Source: VKMB-3413 sp041027365
GTDB taxonomy: Bacteria; Pseudomonadota; Alphaproteobacteria; Rhizobiales; Rhizobiaceae
NCBI RefSeq assembly: GCF_041027365.1
Contig: NZ_JBFTEH010000003.1
Coordinates: 1-64,000, forward strand
Direction of reading: 5' to 3'
Length of the DNA stretch: 64,000 bases
The position numbers and the translations under genes were made by a program. This document shows positions 25,059 through 36,400 of this stretch, piece after piece. The notes beneath the pieces are model-generated. The model was not told the DNA's origin, made no database searches, and was given only the letters and a program-made list of their open reading frames with translations. Positions within the stretch are counted from its first letter, which is position 1. Each line of letters opens with the position of its first letter.

Positions 25059-27404
25059 TCAGGCGACGGCGTGGATCGCCTTCCAGACCTTTTCCGGGGT
25101 CGCCGGCATGGTCAGGTCGTTGTTGCCGATCGCGTCGGTGATGGCGTTCATCACGGCCGGCGGCGAGCCGATCGCGCCGGCCTCGCCGCAGCCCTTCATG
25201 CCGAGCGGGTTGCCGGGGCACACGGTCTCGGTGGTCGAGACCTTGAACATCGGCAGGTCCCAGGCGCGCGGCATGGCGTAGTCCATGTAGGACGCCGTCA
25301 CCAGCTGGCCGGTCTCGTCGTAATAGGTGCCCTCGAGGATCGCCTGGCCGATGCCCTGCGCCAGCCCGCCATGCACCTGGCCCTCGACGATCATCGGGTT
25401 GATCACCCGGCCGAAGTCGTCGGCGGCGACGAACTGGACGATCTCGGTCTTGCCGGTGTCGGGGTCGACCTCGACTTCGCAGATGTAGCAGCCGGCCGGG
25501 AAGGTGAAGTTGGTCGGGTCGTAGAACGCCCCCTCCTTCAGTCCCGGCTCCATGCCGTCCGGCAGGTTGTGGCCGGTATAGGCGCCGAGGCAGACCTCGT
25601 GCCAGCCGAGCTTCTTGTCGGTGCCGGCGACCTTCACCTCGCCGTTCTCGATGACGATGTCGCCTTCGTCGGCCTCCAGCAGGTGTGCGGCGATCTTCTT
25701 CGCCTTGGCCTCCACCTTGTCGAGCGCCCGGGAGATCGCCGACATGCCGACGGCCCCGGAGCGCGAGCCGTAGGTGCCCATGCCGAACTGCACCTTGTCG
25801 GTGTCGCCATGGATGACCTGGACGTTGTCGACCGGCAGGCCGAAGCGCTCCGCGACTAGCTGCGCGAAGGTCGTCTCGTGGCCCTGGCCGTGGCTGTGCG
25901 AGCCGGTGAGGATCTCGATCGTGCCGACCGGATTGACCCGCACTTCGGCGGATTCCCAGAGGCCGACGCCGGCGCCGAGCGAACCGACCGCCTTCGACGG
26001 CGCGATGCCGCAGGCTTCGATGTAGCAGCTCATGCCGAGGCCGCGCAGCTTGCCGCGGGCCTTGGCCTCGGTGCGGCGCGCCTCGAAGCCGGCGACGTCC
26101 GCCGCCTGCATGCCGGCGTTCAGCGAGGCCTCGAAGTCGCCGGCGTCGTAGCACATGATGACCGGCGTCTGGTGCGGGAAGGAGCGGATGAAGTTCTTGC
26201 GGCGGAATTCGGCCGGCGAGATGCCGAGCTCGCGCGCCGCCGTCTCCATCGTGCGCTCCAGGACGTAGGTCGCCTCGGGACGACCGGCGCCGCGATAGGC
26301 GTCGACCGGCACGGTGTTGGTGTAGACCGTCCGCACGTTCGCGTGGATCGCCGGAATGTCGTACTGGCCGGACAGCAGCGTCGCGTAGAGATAGGTCGGC
26401 ACCGAGGACGAGAAGAGCGACATGTAGGCGCCGAGATTGGCGATCGTGTCGACCTTCAGGGCAAGTATCTTGTTGTCGGCGTCGAGCGCCAGCTCGACGT
26501 CGCTCTCATGGTCGCGGCCGTGCGCGTCGGTGAGGAAGGCCTCGGTGCGGTCGCTCGTCCACTTGACCGGGACGCCGGCGCGCTTCGATGCCCAGAGACA
26601 GACGATCTCTTCGGGATAGATGTAGATCTTCGAGCCGAAGCCGCCGCCGACGTCGGGTGCGATGACCCGGAGCTTGTGCTCCGGCGCGACGTTGTAGAAG
26701 GCGCTCATCACCAGCCGGGCGACATGCGGGTTCTGCGACGTCGTCCAGCAGGTGTAGTGGTCTTCGGCCGGGTCGTAATGGCCGAGGGCGGCGCGCGGCT
26801 CCATCGGGTTCGGCACGAGCCGGTTGTTGTGGATGTGGATCTTGGTGACGTGGGCGGCCTTGGCGAAGGCCTCGTCCACCGCCTGCCGATCGCCGATCTC
26901 CCAGTCGAAGACGAGATTGCCGGGCGCTTCCGGGTGCAGCTGCGGCGCGCCCTCCTTGAGCGCGTCCACCGCATGGATGACGGCCGGCAGCTCCTCGTAT
27001 TCGACCATCACGGCCTCGGCCGCGTCTCGCGCCTGCGCCTTGGTCTCGGCGACGACGACCGCCAGCGGCTGGCCGACATAGCGCACGATGTCGGAGGCGA
27101 GCGCGGGATAGGCGCCCATCTTCATCGGCGTGCCGTCCTTGGAGGAGACCGCCCAGCCGCAGATCAGGTTGCCGATGCCGTCGCCCTGCAGCTCTCTGCC
27201 GTTCAGGACCGCGATGACGCCGGGCATGCCCTCCGCGGTGCTGGCGTCGATGCTCGTGATCTTCGCATGCGCATGCGGCGAGCGGACGAAGGCCGCATAC
27301 TTCATGCCGGGCACGCTCATGTCGTCGACGTAGCGGCCGCGGCCGGTGATGAACCGTCGATCTTCCTTGCGCAGGACCTTTGCGCCGATGCCTTCAACAC
27401 CCAT
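25059..27404 (-). CDS. Molybdopterin-binding large subunit, xanthine dehydrogenase family (form II CoxL-like)
   Basis: 781 residues with the full large-subunit fold. KVLRKEDRRFITGRGRYVDD is at the N-terminus and PDVGGGFGSK binds the cofactor. The active-site loop reads DAYRGAGRPEA. Genuine aerobic CO dehydrogenase (form I) has AYRCSFR here; AYRGAGR marks the form II group, whose substrates are mostly unknown. GQGHETTFAQL and the catalytic-Glu region near the end (KGCGEAGAIGSPPAVMNAI) are present. It is a cytoplasmic Mo-hydroxylase acting with the Fe-S and FAD subunits encoded on either side. No coxG, coxD or coxE accessory genes are next to it. Confidence 0.93.
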   Translation of the reverse strand: MGVEGIGAKVLRKEDRRFITGRGRYVDDMSVPGMKYAAFVRSPHAHAKITSIDASTAEGMPGVIAVLNGRELQGDGIGNLICGWAVSSKDGTPMKMGAYPALASDIVRYVGQPLAVVVAETKAQARDAAEAVMVEYEELPAVIHAVDALKEGAPQLHPEAPGNLVFDWEIGDRQAVDEAFAKAAHVTKIHIHNNRLVPNPMEPRAALGHYDPAEDHYTCWTTSQNPHVARLVMSAFYNVAPEHKLRVIAPDVGGGFGSKIYIYPEEIVCLWASKRAGVPVKWTSDRTEAFLTDAHGRDHESDVELALDADNKILALKVDTIANLGAYMSLFSSSVPTYLYATLLSGQYDIPAIHANVRTVYTNTVPVDAYRGAGRPEATYVLERTMETAARELGISPAEFRRKNFIRSFPHQTPVIMCYDAGDFEASLNAGMQAADVAGFEARRTEAKARGKLRGLGMSCYIEACGIAPSKAVGSLGAGVGLWESAEVRVNPVGTIEILTGSHSHGQGHETTFAQLVAERFGLPVDNVQVIHGDTDKVQFGMGTYGSRSGAVGMSAISRALDKVEAKAKKIAAHLLEADEGDIVIENGEVKVAGTDKKLGWHEVCLGAYTGHNLPDGMEPGLKEGAFYDPTNFTFPAGCYICEVEVDPDTGKTEIVQFVAADDFGRVINPMIVEGQVHGGLAQGIGQAILEGTYYDETGQLVTASYMDYAMPRAWDLPMFKVSTTETVCPGNPLGMKGCGEAGAIGSPPAVMNAITDAIGNNDLTMPATPEKVWKAIHAVA

Positions 27405-27494
27405 AGTCGAAACCTCCCAGTTTTCGGATCGGGCTGCCGCGTCTTGCTGCTCCCCGCGCGGCTGCGGCAGCGCTTCGGTGACGGTGGAACCGGC

Positions 27495-27983
27495 CTATTC
27501 GGCCGCGACCCCGAGAGGAGCCGATGCGCCGGCCGCCGCGAGGATCGCCTTGACGATGTTGTGGTAGCCCGTGCAGCGGCAGATGTTGCCGTCGAGCTGC
27601 TCGCGGACCATGGTCTCGTCGAGCGAGGAGCCGTGCCGGTTGATCATGTCGACCGCGGTCATGATCATGCCGGGCGTGCAGTAGCCGCACTGCAGGCCGT
27701 GATGCTCGCGGAAGGCCGCCTGCACCGGATGCAGTTCGTTCCCCTTCGCGAGACCCTCGATCGTCGTGACCTCGGACCCCGAGGCCTGGACGGCGAGCAT
27801 GGTGCAGGACTTCACCGCCTTGCCGTCGACATGCACGACGCAGGCGCCGCACTGCGAGGTGTCGCAGCCGACATGGGTGCCGGTCAGGCCGAGATTGTCG
27901 CGCAGGAACTGCACGAGCAGGGTGCGGTCCTCGACCTCGCCCTTCATCTCGCGGCCGTTCACCTTGATCGTCACTTCGCTCAT
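27495..27983 (-). CDS. (2Fe-2S) subunit of a xanthine dehydrogenase family enzyme (CoxS-type)
   Basis: 162 residues from MSEVTIKVNGREMKGE. The plant-type 2Fe-2S cluster cysteines are in GCDTSQCGACVVHVDG and SCTML. The second, helical cluster domain has QCGYCTPGMIM and ICRCTGYHNIVKAI. This pair is diagnostic of the small subunit. It is the first gene of the operon and accepts electrons from the molybdenum site. The start is chosen at the family-typical N-terminus and follows GGGAGGATT. Confidence 0.94.
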   Translation of the reverse strand: MSEVTIKVNGREMKGEVEDRTLLVQFLRDNLGLTGTHVGCDTSQCGACVVHVDGKAVKSCTMLAVQASGSEVTTIEGLAKGNELHPVQAAFREHHGLQCGYCTPGMIMTAVDMINRHGSSLDETMVREQLDGNICRCTGYHNIVKAILAAAGASAPLGVAAE

Positions 27984-28418
27984 CGAATCCTCCCGGACTG
28001 TCACCGTTGTCGATCCCGTCGCTGGCTGCGGGATCCGAAATGTCCATCGCGGGCCTGTCGCCGCCCACGCTCGTTGCCGGCGCGAGATTGCCCGCCCGCG
28101 CGGCGGCCTTCAAGCGCTTTTCAGAATTCTTCCAGATCCGCCGAGGGCTGAACACGCCCGGCCGTCGCCGCCACCGGCATATTGGAAAGCTTCCAGCCGC
28201 GCGGATATTGGACCTTCGGACGAGCCCGACGGTCACACTGCCCGCCTGCGACGGGATGTCCCAGCGAGGCCGCAAGCCTGTGTCCCCATCGGCACAATGT
28301 TCAATCTTTGTGACGGCTTGCCGGCATTCGCTCACGGAATCCATGGCTCGTACAGTTGTCATTCAGCTTTTTAGCGGCATGCTACGGCCGACCTGCGAGG
28401 GGGGACCAACGGGGCGCG
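27984..28418. other. Divergent promoter region, no gene seen
   Basis: The 435 bp separate the cox-like operon from tamA. Chance open frames cover it, with no domain or signal. A short palindrome TGGAA-AGC-TTCCA at 28183-28195 sits amid the most AT-rich part. It is a possible operator for either gene. Confidence 0.45.
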
Positions 28419-30452
28419 ATGATCGCCCGCCGCACCGTCTGCCGAGACGATGCGCATTCCGCCTCCCGCGTGTTCGCACGGCCATGGGAAGTGAAGCGTT
28501 TGCCGTTAAGAGCCCGACCAGTCGTCAAGCTCGTCCTCGTCGCCGCGGTGGCCTCTGCGCTCGCGCCGGCCGTTCCTGCGGCGGCGTTCGAACTGTTCGG
28601 GATGAAGTTCTTCGAGGCGGACGACGAGACCGCCGACGTCATCGACCCGTTGAACTACACCGTCAGCGTCACCGTCCTGCCGGCGCCGGACGACGCGGGC
28701 CTCGCCAAGGCGCTGAAGTCGGCCTCCACTCTCGTCGCCGACAAGGACAAGCCGGTGTCCGGCTCGCTGGGCCTCCTGTCGAAGGCGAAGAACGACCGCA
28801 AGCGGCTCGTCGCGGCGCTGTTCGAGAACGCCCGCTATGACGGGCTGGTCGAGATCTTCATCCAGGGCCAGAACATTGCCGACCTGCCGCCCGACGCGAC
28901 CTTCTCGGCCCGGCCGGTGCCGGTGTCGATCCGCATCACGCCGGGCCCGAAATACACGCTCGGCCGCGTCGCGGTCTCGGCGCGCGGCGTGCCGGTGCAT
29001 CCGGACACGTACGGGCTGAAGCCCGGCGGCGATGCCGGCTCGGCGGCGGTGCTGAAGGCCGAAGGCAAGATGTTCCAGGACCTTCGCAACGAAGGCCGCC
29101 CCTTCGTCGCCGTCACCAACCGCGACATCGTTGCCGACGCCCGGACCGACCGGCTCGACTACACGGCCGATATCGCACCCGGCGACCCGGTGCCGTTCGG
29201 TCAGACCTATGTCGACGGCACGAAGGACGTCGACCCCGGCTTCGTCGCCTACATGGCAGGGGTGAAGGCCGGCGAGGTGTTCTCGCCGGAGGAACTCGAC
29301 AAGGCCCGCCAGCGACTGCTGAAGCTCGGCGTATTCTCCTCCGTCGGCGTCCAGGAGGCCAAGGCCCAGGCCCCCGACGGCACGCTGCCGGTCCAGATCC
29401 AGGTCGCCGAGCGCAAGTTCGGCTTCTACGGCGTCGGCGCGACCTACTCCAACACCGAAGGCGCCGGCGCGACCGGCTATGTCGGCTACCGCAACCTGTT
29501 CGGCCGGGCGGAATCGATCCGCCTCGACGCCTCGATCTCGCGCATCGGCGCGTCGAGCCTCGCCACTACGCCGCGGCCGATCGACGGGCCGGACTATTCC
29601 GGCTCTCTGGTGTTCAAGAAGCCGGGAGTGCTCGGCCCCGACTCCGTCTATATCGGCTCGCTGGAAGTCGGTCGGCAACAGCCGCTCGCCTACGACCGCC
29701 AATATTACGCCGCGACCAGCGGCGTCGAATACCAGATCGATACGCAGCAGAAGGTCGATGCGACGCTGCGCGGCGAGTACGAGGAGATCACCGACTATCT
29801 CGGCAAGCGCGACTACGTGCTGGGCTCGCTGCCGGTCACCTACACCTATGACAGTCGCGACAAGGAGTTGAACCCAACCAGCGGCTTCTACTTCCAGGCA
29901 CTGGCGGAGCCGACCTACGGCTTCAACACGGGAACGCCCTTCGTCAAGACGCGGCTCGACGGGCGCAGCTACCTCTCGCTGACCGATTCCGGCCGCTTCG
30001 TCCTCGCCGGCCGGCTCGCCTACGGCACGATCTTCGGCGCCAACCTCAACGACATTCCGAACGACCGGCGCTTCTATGCCGGCGGCGGCGGCTCGGTGCG
30101 CGGCTACGAGTACCAGTCGATCGGCCCCTATTATCCCGACAACGTGCCGCCCGGCTCCGGCTACAATTCCGACTTCGAAAACACGCCGACGGGCGGCCTG
30201 TCGCTGTTCGAGGCTTCGGTCGAGGCCCGGATCGGCATCACCGACAACATCCAGATCGTGCCCTTCCTCGACGCGGGTACGGCCTCGACCAAGCTCGTGC
30301 CGGACTTTTCCAACTTCAAGCTCGGTGCCGGCGTCGGCGCGCGGTACCTGACGAGCTTCGGCCCCATCCGCCTCGATGTCGCGATCCCGCTCGACCCGGG
30401 TCCGCGCGATGCGGGCTATCAGATCTACGCCGGAATCGGACAAGCCTTTTGA
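28419..30452 (+). CDS. tamA: Outer-membrane translocation and assembly protein TamA (Omp85 family)
   Basis: 677 residues if started at ATG 28419. A GTG at 28491 would give a neater signal peptide (KRLPLRARPVVKLVLVAAV to PAAAF), so the start is open. POTRA domains follow (about 70-320). The C-terminal Omp85 beta-barrel (about 340-677) includes YVGYRNLFGRAESIRL, FYAGGGGSVRGYEYQSIGP (the RGF/Y loop motif of Omp85) and FGPIRLDVAIPLDP. With TamB it inserts or moves substrates such as lipids and some outer-membrane proteins across the envelope. Its stop overlaps tamB (TGATG). Confidence 0.92.
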   Translation: MIARRTVCRDDAHSASRVFARPWEVKRLPLRARPVVKLVLVAAVASALAPAVPAAAFELFGMKFFEADDETADVIDPLNYTVSVTVLPAPDDAGLAKALKSASTLVADKDKPVSGSLGLLSKAKNDRKRLVAALFENARYDGLVEIFIQGQNIADLPPDATFSARPVPVSIRITPGPKYTLGRVAVSARGVPVHPDTYGLKPGGDAGSAAVLKAEGKMFQDLRNEGRPFVAVTNRDIVADARTDRLDYTADIAPGDPVPFGQTYVDGTKDVDPGFVAYMAGVKAGEVFSPEELDKARQRLLKLGVFSSVGVQEAKAQAPDGTLPVQIQVAERKFGFYGVGATYSNTEGAGATGYVGYRNLFGRAESIRLDASISRIGASSLATTPRPIDGPDYSGSLVFKKPGVLGPDSVYIGSLEVGRQQPLAYDRQYYAATSGVEYQIDTQQKVDATLRGEYEEITDYLGKRDYVLGSLPVTYTYDSRDKELNPTSGFYFQALAEPTYGFNTGTPFVKTRLDGRSYLSLTDSGRFVLAGRLAYGTIFGANLNDIPNDRRFYAGGGGSVRGYEYQSIGPYYPDNVPPGSGYNSDFENTPTGGLSLFEASVEARIGITDNIQIVPFLDAGTASTKLVPDFSNFKLGAGVGARYLTSFGPIRLDVAIPLDPGPRDAGYQIYAGIGQAF

Positions 30453-33400
30453 TGCGACGGACCTTCTCCCTCTCGACCCTCGTCGCGCTCCTTAGCCTCG
30501 TCTTTCTGGCGGGGCTTTTGCCGACGAAGCCGGCCGAGGCGCAGCAGTTCCTGGCCGGGCAGGTCGAGAAGATCCTGTCGACCGACAACTACAAGGTCCA
30601 CATCCAGGGCCTGTCGGGGCTGATCACCGGCAACACGCATATCGACAAGGTGACGGTCACGGACGTGCAGGGTACCTTCCTGACCGCGAGCAACCTGTCG
30701 ATGTCCTGGTCGCCCTTCCAGCTGGTGCGCTCGAACCTGTCGATCGACAGCCTGACCGTCGGCCAGGTGACCTTCGAGCGCATGCCGATCGCCCAGACGA
30801 CGTCCAAGAGCTCGAGCAGCGGCGGCGGGTTCACCGCCCATGTCGGCAACTTCGCGATCGACGAGGCGGTGATCCGGCAGGCGGTCGCGGGCGTTGCCGC
30901 GCGGCTGAAGGTCAATGCCAGCCTCAATCTCTCCACCGGGCCGACCAACCTCTCGGTGAACGCCAATATCGACCGGCTGGACCAGCCGGGCCAGGTGGCG
31001 CTGAATCTCGCCTTCGCACCGGCGCAGAACCAGCTGAAGGTGGACGTCAACGTTGACGAGCCGCAGGGCGGGCTGATCGCGGCCCTGCTGAAGCTGCCGG
31101 GAACGCCGGCGGTGAACCTCACCGTCAACGGCTCCGGCCCGCTGTCGAACTTCATGGCGAACGGCGCGCTGACCGTCGGCGGCGAGCAGGCGGCCAGCCT
31201 GACGGCGCGGGTCAACCAGGTCGACCAGGGCCGCCAGGTCGCGGCCTCGCTCAGCGTTCAGGCGGCGCGCTTCGTGCCCGAACAGTACCGGCAATACCTC
31301 GCCGGCGGCACCAATCTCGATGCCCAGGTGCTGGTCGGCAATGACGGCACCTACAAGATCGAGCAGGGCATGCTCACCTCCGACGTCCTGTCGCTCAGCG
31401 CGCAGGGGACGGTGGATCCCAATGGCAGCGGCAACGACGTCTCGGTCAAGCTCACCTCCCGCGACGGCTCTCCCATCCAGTACGACTTCGACGCGGCGCC
31501 GAACGGCGGCTCCGTCTCGCTGACGAGCCTCCAGGCGACGCTCAAGGGCGCGCTCGCCAACGCGAACCTGAACCTGACCGCATCCGTCCCGAGCGCCCAG
31601 TTCGGCGCCTATGCCGCCAGCAATCTCGATGCCACCGTAAAGAGCGGCGGCTTCGACGTCTCGTCGCTGCAGGGGCCGTTCACGGTCTCGGCCAAGGCTG
31701 CCTCGGCCTCGGCGCCGCAGGGTGTCGTCGCCAACGTCCTGACGGGGCCGGTGACGATCGCGCTCGACGGCGCGCTGACCGGCAACGGCCTGACCATCAA
31801 CTCCAGCCAGGTGAAGACGGACACCGCGACGGCGAGCGCCAACGGCACCGCCGCGCTGAACTTCTCGACCTTCGACCTCGCCTTGAACGCCGCGACGCAG
31901 ACCGCGACCCTGTCGCAAGCGCTGGTTCCGATCGCCGGCGACAGCCTGAAGGCGTCCGCTCAGGTGGCGCGGGCGCAGGACGGGACGATCACCGCGCAGA
32001 CGCTCTCCGTCAGCGCGCCGAACCTGTCGATCAAGGGCAGCGCCAAGCTCGCGCCGGACCAGACGGTGAGTGCCGACATCTCCGGCCGCCTCGCCGATGC
32101 GAGCCGCGCCACCTCCTCGCTGACCGGCGCCGCGACCTTCAAGCTGACCGCCAGCGGCCCGCTCGCGCAGCCGAATGTCGATGCGACGGTCAACGGCGAC
32201 GGCCTCGCCGTAAACGGCCAGCAGCTCGCCGGCCTGACGATCCATGCGAGCGGCGCGCTGAACCCCGCCTCCCCCTCCGGCTCGCTCGACGTCTCCGGCT
32301 CGCTGAACGGCCAGCCGCTGAATGCGACGGCGAAGCTGACGACGCTCGACAACGGCGAGCACCGGATCACCGATCTCGCGGTCAAACAGGGCCCGAACGC
32401 CATCACCGGCGATCTGACGCTCACGCAGGCCTTCCGGCCGGCGGGAACGCTGAGCGTCGCGATCCCGAACCTGAAGTCGCTCGCGGCCCTTGCCGGGCTG
32501 CAGGCGTCCGGCGACGTCAACGGCACCGTCAAGCTCGACGTCGCGCAAAGCGGTTCGGCGAATGCCGCGGTGAACCTCACCGGCCACCAGATCAGCGTCT
32601 CGGGCAACTCGCTGACCGGCGCGAAGGTCGACGTCACCGTTGCCGACTATCTCGGCACGCCGCAGCCGACCGGCACGATCACCGCCGCCGCCATCGACGC
32701 CTCCAGCGTCGCCGTGCGCAACCTGAAGATCGCGCTCGCGAACGCCGCGCCGGGCATCGGCATCACCGTGACCGCCGGCGTCAACAACGTCCCGACCGCG
32801 CTCGCCGGCACGGTCACCTTCCCGGACCAGGCGACGGAGATCACCCTCTCCCGCCTCACGGCCGACATCCCGAACGCTGCGATCGCCCTGCCGAGCCCGG
32901 CGACGATCACGCTGAAGAACGGCACGACGACGCTGTCCGGCGTGACGCTGACGGTCGGCAAGGGCTCGGTGCAGCTGGCGGGGAGCGCGGGACAGACGCT
33001 CGATCTCGCCCTGAAGCTCGCCTCGGTGCCGGCCGCCGTCGCCAATCCCTTCGTGCCGAGCCTCGCCGCGACCGGCACCGTCAGCGGCACGGCCAGCATC
33101 TCAGGCCCCGCATCGAGCCCCGACGCGACCTTCGCCATCACCGCCGACAGCCTCGCCGTCGCGCAGTCGCGCAGCGCCAAGGTGCCGCCGATCAACGGCA
33201 GGCTCGCCGGCGGCTACCGGAACAAGACGCTGACGCTCCAGACGGCGCGGCTCGACCTCGGCTCGGGCTCGCTGACCGCTTCCGGCTCGATCGGCGACAC
33301 CTACGACCTCACCGCCAGCCTCAACGACGTGCCGGTGGCGCTCGCCAACGGCTTCGTCTCCGGCCTCGACGCCTCCGGCACCCTCTCGGGCAAGGCGACC

Positions 33401-36400
33401 GTCGCCGGTCCGCGCGACGATCCCAACGCGACGTTCGACGTCGCGGGGCGCCAGATCACCGCGCAGAAGATCGGGAAGGCCGGCATCAAGCCGCTGACCC
33501 TCGACGTCGCCGGCTCCTATGCGAACCAGACCGTCACGCTCCGCCAGGCCAACCTAGCCGTCGGCGACGGCTCGCTCTCGGCCTCGGGCACGATCGGCCG
33601 GACGCTGAACGTCGACGTGAAAGCGAACCTCCTGCCGGTCGGCCTCGCCAACGGCTTCGTGCCGGATCTCAGCGCATCCGGCACGCTGTCCGGCACGGCC
33701 AGCGCCACCGGCTCGCTGACCAACCCCGACGCCACCTTCGACATCTCCGGCACCGGCATCACCACGCGGCAGATCGCCCAGTCCGGGACGAAGCCGGTCG
33801 ATCTGCGGCTGGCGGGCACCTATCAGAACGGCACCGCGAACCTGCAGACGGCGGTCGTCAATGTCGGCGACGGCTCGCTGACGGCGTCGGGACAAGTCGG
33901 CAAGACGCTCGACGTCTCGGCGAGGATGAGCAACATCCCCGTCGGCCTCGCCAACGGCTTCATCCCGAACCTCGGCGCCACCGGAACGATCTCCGGCACG
34001 GCGAAGGCGACGGGCACGCTCGACAATCCGAACGCCAGCTTCGACCTCACCGGCTCGGGGATCACCACGACGGCCATCGCCAAGAGCGGGGTCAAGCCGC
34101 TCGACCTCACCGCCAATGGCCGCCTCGCCGACAAGACGCTGACGCTGCAGACCGCCAGGGTCACCGTCGGCGACGGCTCGCTGTCGGCCTCGGGCACGGT
34201 CGGCCAGACGCTCGACCTCACCGTCGCGCTCGACCAGCTCCCCGTCGGCCTTGCCAACGGCTACCTGCCGAACCTCGGCGCCACAGGCACGATCTCCGGC
34301 AAGGGCAAGGCCACGGGCTCGCTGTCGGACCCGCAGGCGACCTTCACCCTTTCCGGCACCGGCATCACGACGAAGCAGATCGCCCAGTCGGGCATCCAAC
34401 CTCTGTCGCTCGACGTCGCCGGCTCCTACGCCAATCAGACCGCGACGATCCAGACGGCCAACCTCACGGTCGGCGACGGCTCGCTGTCGGCGTCCGGCAC
34501 GGTCGGCCAGACGCTCGACATCTCGGCCGAGCTGCAGGATCTGCCGGTCGGCCTCGTCAACGGCTATCTGCCGAACCTCGGCGCGACGGGCACGATCTCC
34601 GGCCAGGGCAAGGCGACCGGGTCGCTCTCCGATCCGCAGGCGACCTTCACCCTCACCGGCTCGGGCATCACGACGAAGGCGATCGCAAAGTCCGGCATCG
34701 CGCCACTCTCGCTCGACGTCGCGGGGTCCTACGCGAACCAGACCGCGACGATCCGGAAGGCGAACGTCCAGGTCGGCAAAGGCTCGCTCTCGGCCTCCGG
34801 AACCGTCGGGCAGACGCTGAACGTCGACGTTCATCTCGACCAGCTGCCGGTCGGCGTCGCCAACGGCTTCGTGCCGAACCTCAACGCTTCCGGCACGATC
34901 TCCGGCAGCGGCCACGCCACCGGCTCGCTGTCCGACCCGCAGGCGGAGTTCACCCTCAGCGGAACCGGCATCACCACGCGGCAGATCGCCCAGTCCGGAA
35001 CACCGCCGATCTCGCTCGACATCGCCGGCTCCTACGCCAACGGCACAGCCACGATCGCAAACGCCGAAGCCGCCGTCGGCAAGGGCTCGCTGAAGGCGTC
35101 CGGCACCGTCGGTGAGACGCTGGACGTCAGGCTGGCGCTGAACCAGCTCCCGGTCGGTCTCGCGAACGGCTTCGTCGACGGGCTGGGCGCTCAGGGCACC
35201 CTGTCCGGCACCGCGCAGGCGACCGGCTCGCTCTCCGACCCGAACGCCAGCTTCGACATCTCGGCGTCCAACGTTTCCGTCGCCAAGGGCCGTGCCGCCG
35301 GCGCCCCGCCGATCAATGCCAAGGCCTCCGGGCGCTACCAGAACAAGACACTGACGCTCGCCAATGCCAACGTCTCGGTCGGCGGCGGCACGATCGTCGC
35401 CTCCGGCACGGCGGGGGCGAACGCCATCGACATCACCGCCAGGATCAACGGCCTGCCGGCCTCGATCGCCGGCTCGGCGGCCGGCGGCCTCGCGCCGCAA
35501 GGCACGATCAACGGCACGGTGCGCGCCACCGGCTCGCCGAGCAATCCGTCCGTCACCTACGACGTGACCGCGAACGGCGTCTCGATCCAGCAGACGCGCG
35601 ACGCCGGCGTCGGTCCGCTGTCGATCACCACCAGCGGCCAGTACGCCAATAAGCGGGTGACGACGAACACGCGGCTCAGCGGCTCCGGCGGCATCGCGCT
35701 GACGGCCAACGGCTCGGTGAACCTCGCCGGCACGCCGCCGACCCTCGACATCGCGGTGAACGGCACCGCGCCGCTCTCGATCGCCAACCGCATCCTCGCC
35801 GAGGGCGGTCGCTCGATCAACGGCACGGTGCGGATCGACGCGCGCGCGACCGGCCCGCTGTCGCAGCCGAACGTGACCGGCACCATCTCGACGGCCGGTG
35901 CGCAGCTCATCGACACCAACTTCAACATCGCGCTCAACGACATCACCACCACCGTCGCGCTGAACGGCCAGACGGCGACGATCACCGCCTTCAGCGCGAA
36001 GCTCTCCTCCGGCGGAACGCTGACGGTCGGCGGCACGGTCGGGCTCAATGGCCAGTTCCCGGCGAACCTGTCGATCCGGCTCGTCAACGGCCGCTACAAC
36101 GACGGCCAGCTGATCGCCGCGAAGCTCGGCGCCGACCTGACGATCACCGGGCCGCTGCTCGCCAACCCGACGCTGGCCGGCGCGATCAACGCGCAGGAGA
36201 TCGACGTCATCGTACCGGAAAACCTGCCGACCACGCTGGCGCGGATCGACGTCACCCATCGTCACGCCCGGCCCGCCGTCCTCAAGCAGCAGCGTGAGAT
36301 CAGCCCGAACCAGGGGGGCGCCAAGTCCGCCACCTCGGGCATCAATCTCGACCTCACCTTCAACGCCCCGAACCAGGTGTTCGTGCGCGGCCGCGGCCTC

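Noticed and set aside
28506..30443. 645-codon antisense frame over tamA
   Set aside because: No domain; the plus-strand TamA barrel and POTRA motifs are unambiguous.
32957..35683. Regularly spaced repeats as a possible CRISPR array
   Set aside because: The period is 303 bp, units are coding and in frame, and there is no short repeat with unique spacers.
30425..36265. Two very long antisense frames over tamB (720 and 903 codons)
   Set aside because: Arg/Gly/Asp/Val-rich repeats mirror the tamB repeat and lack coding signs.
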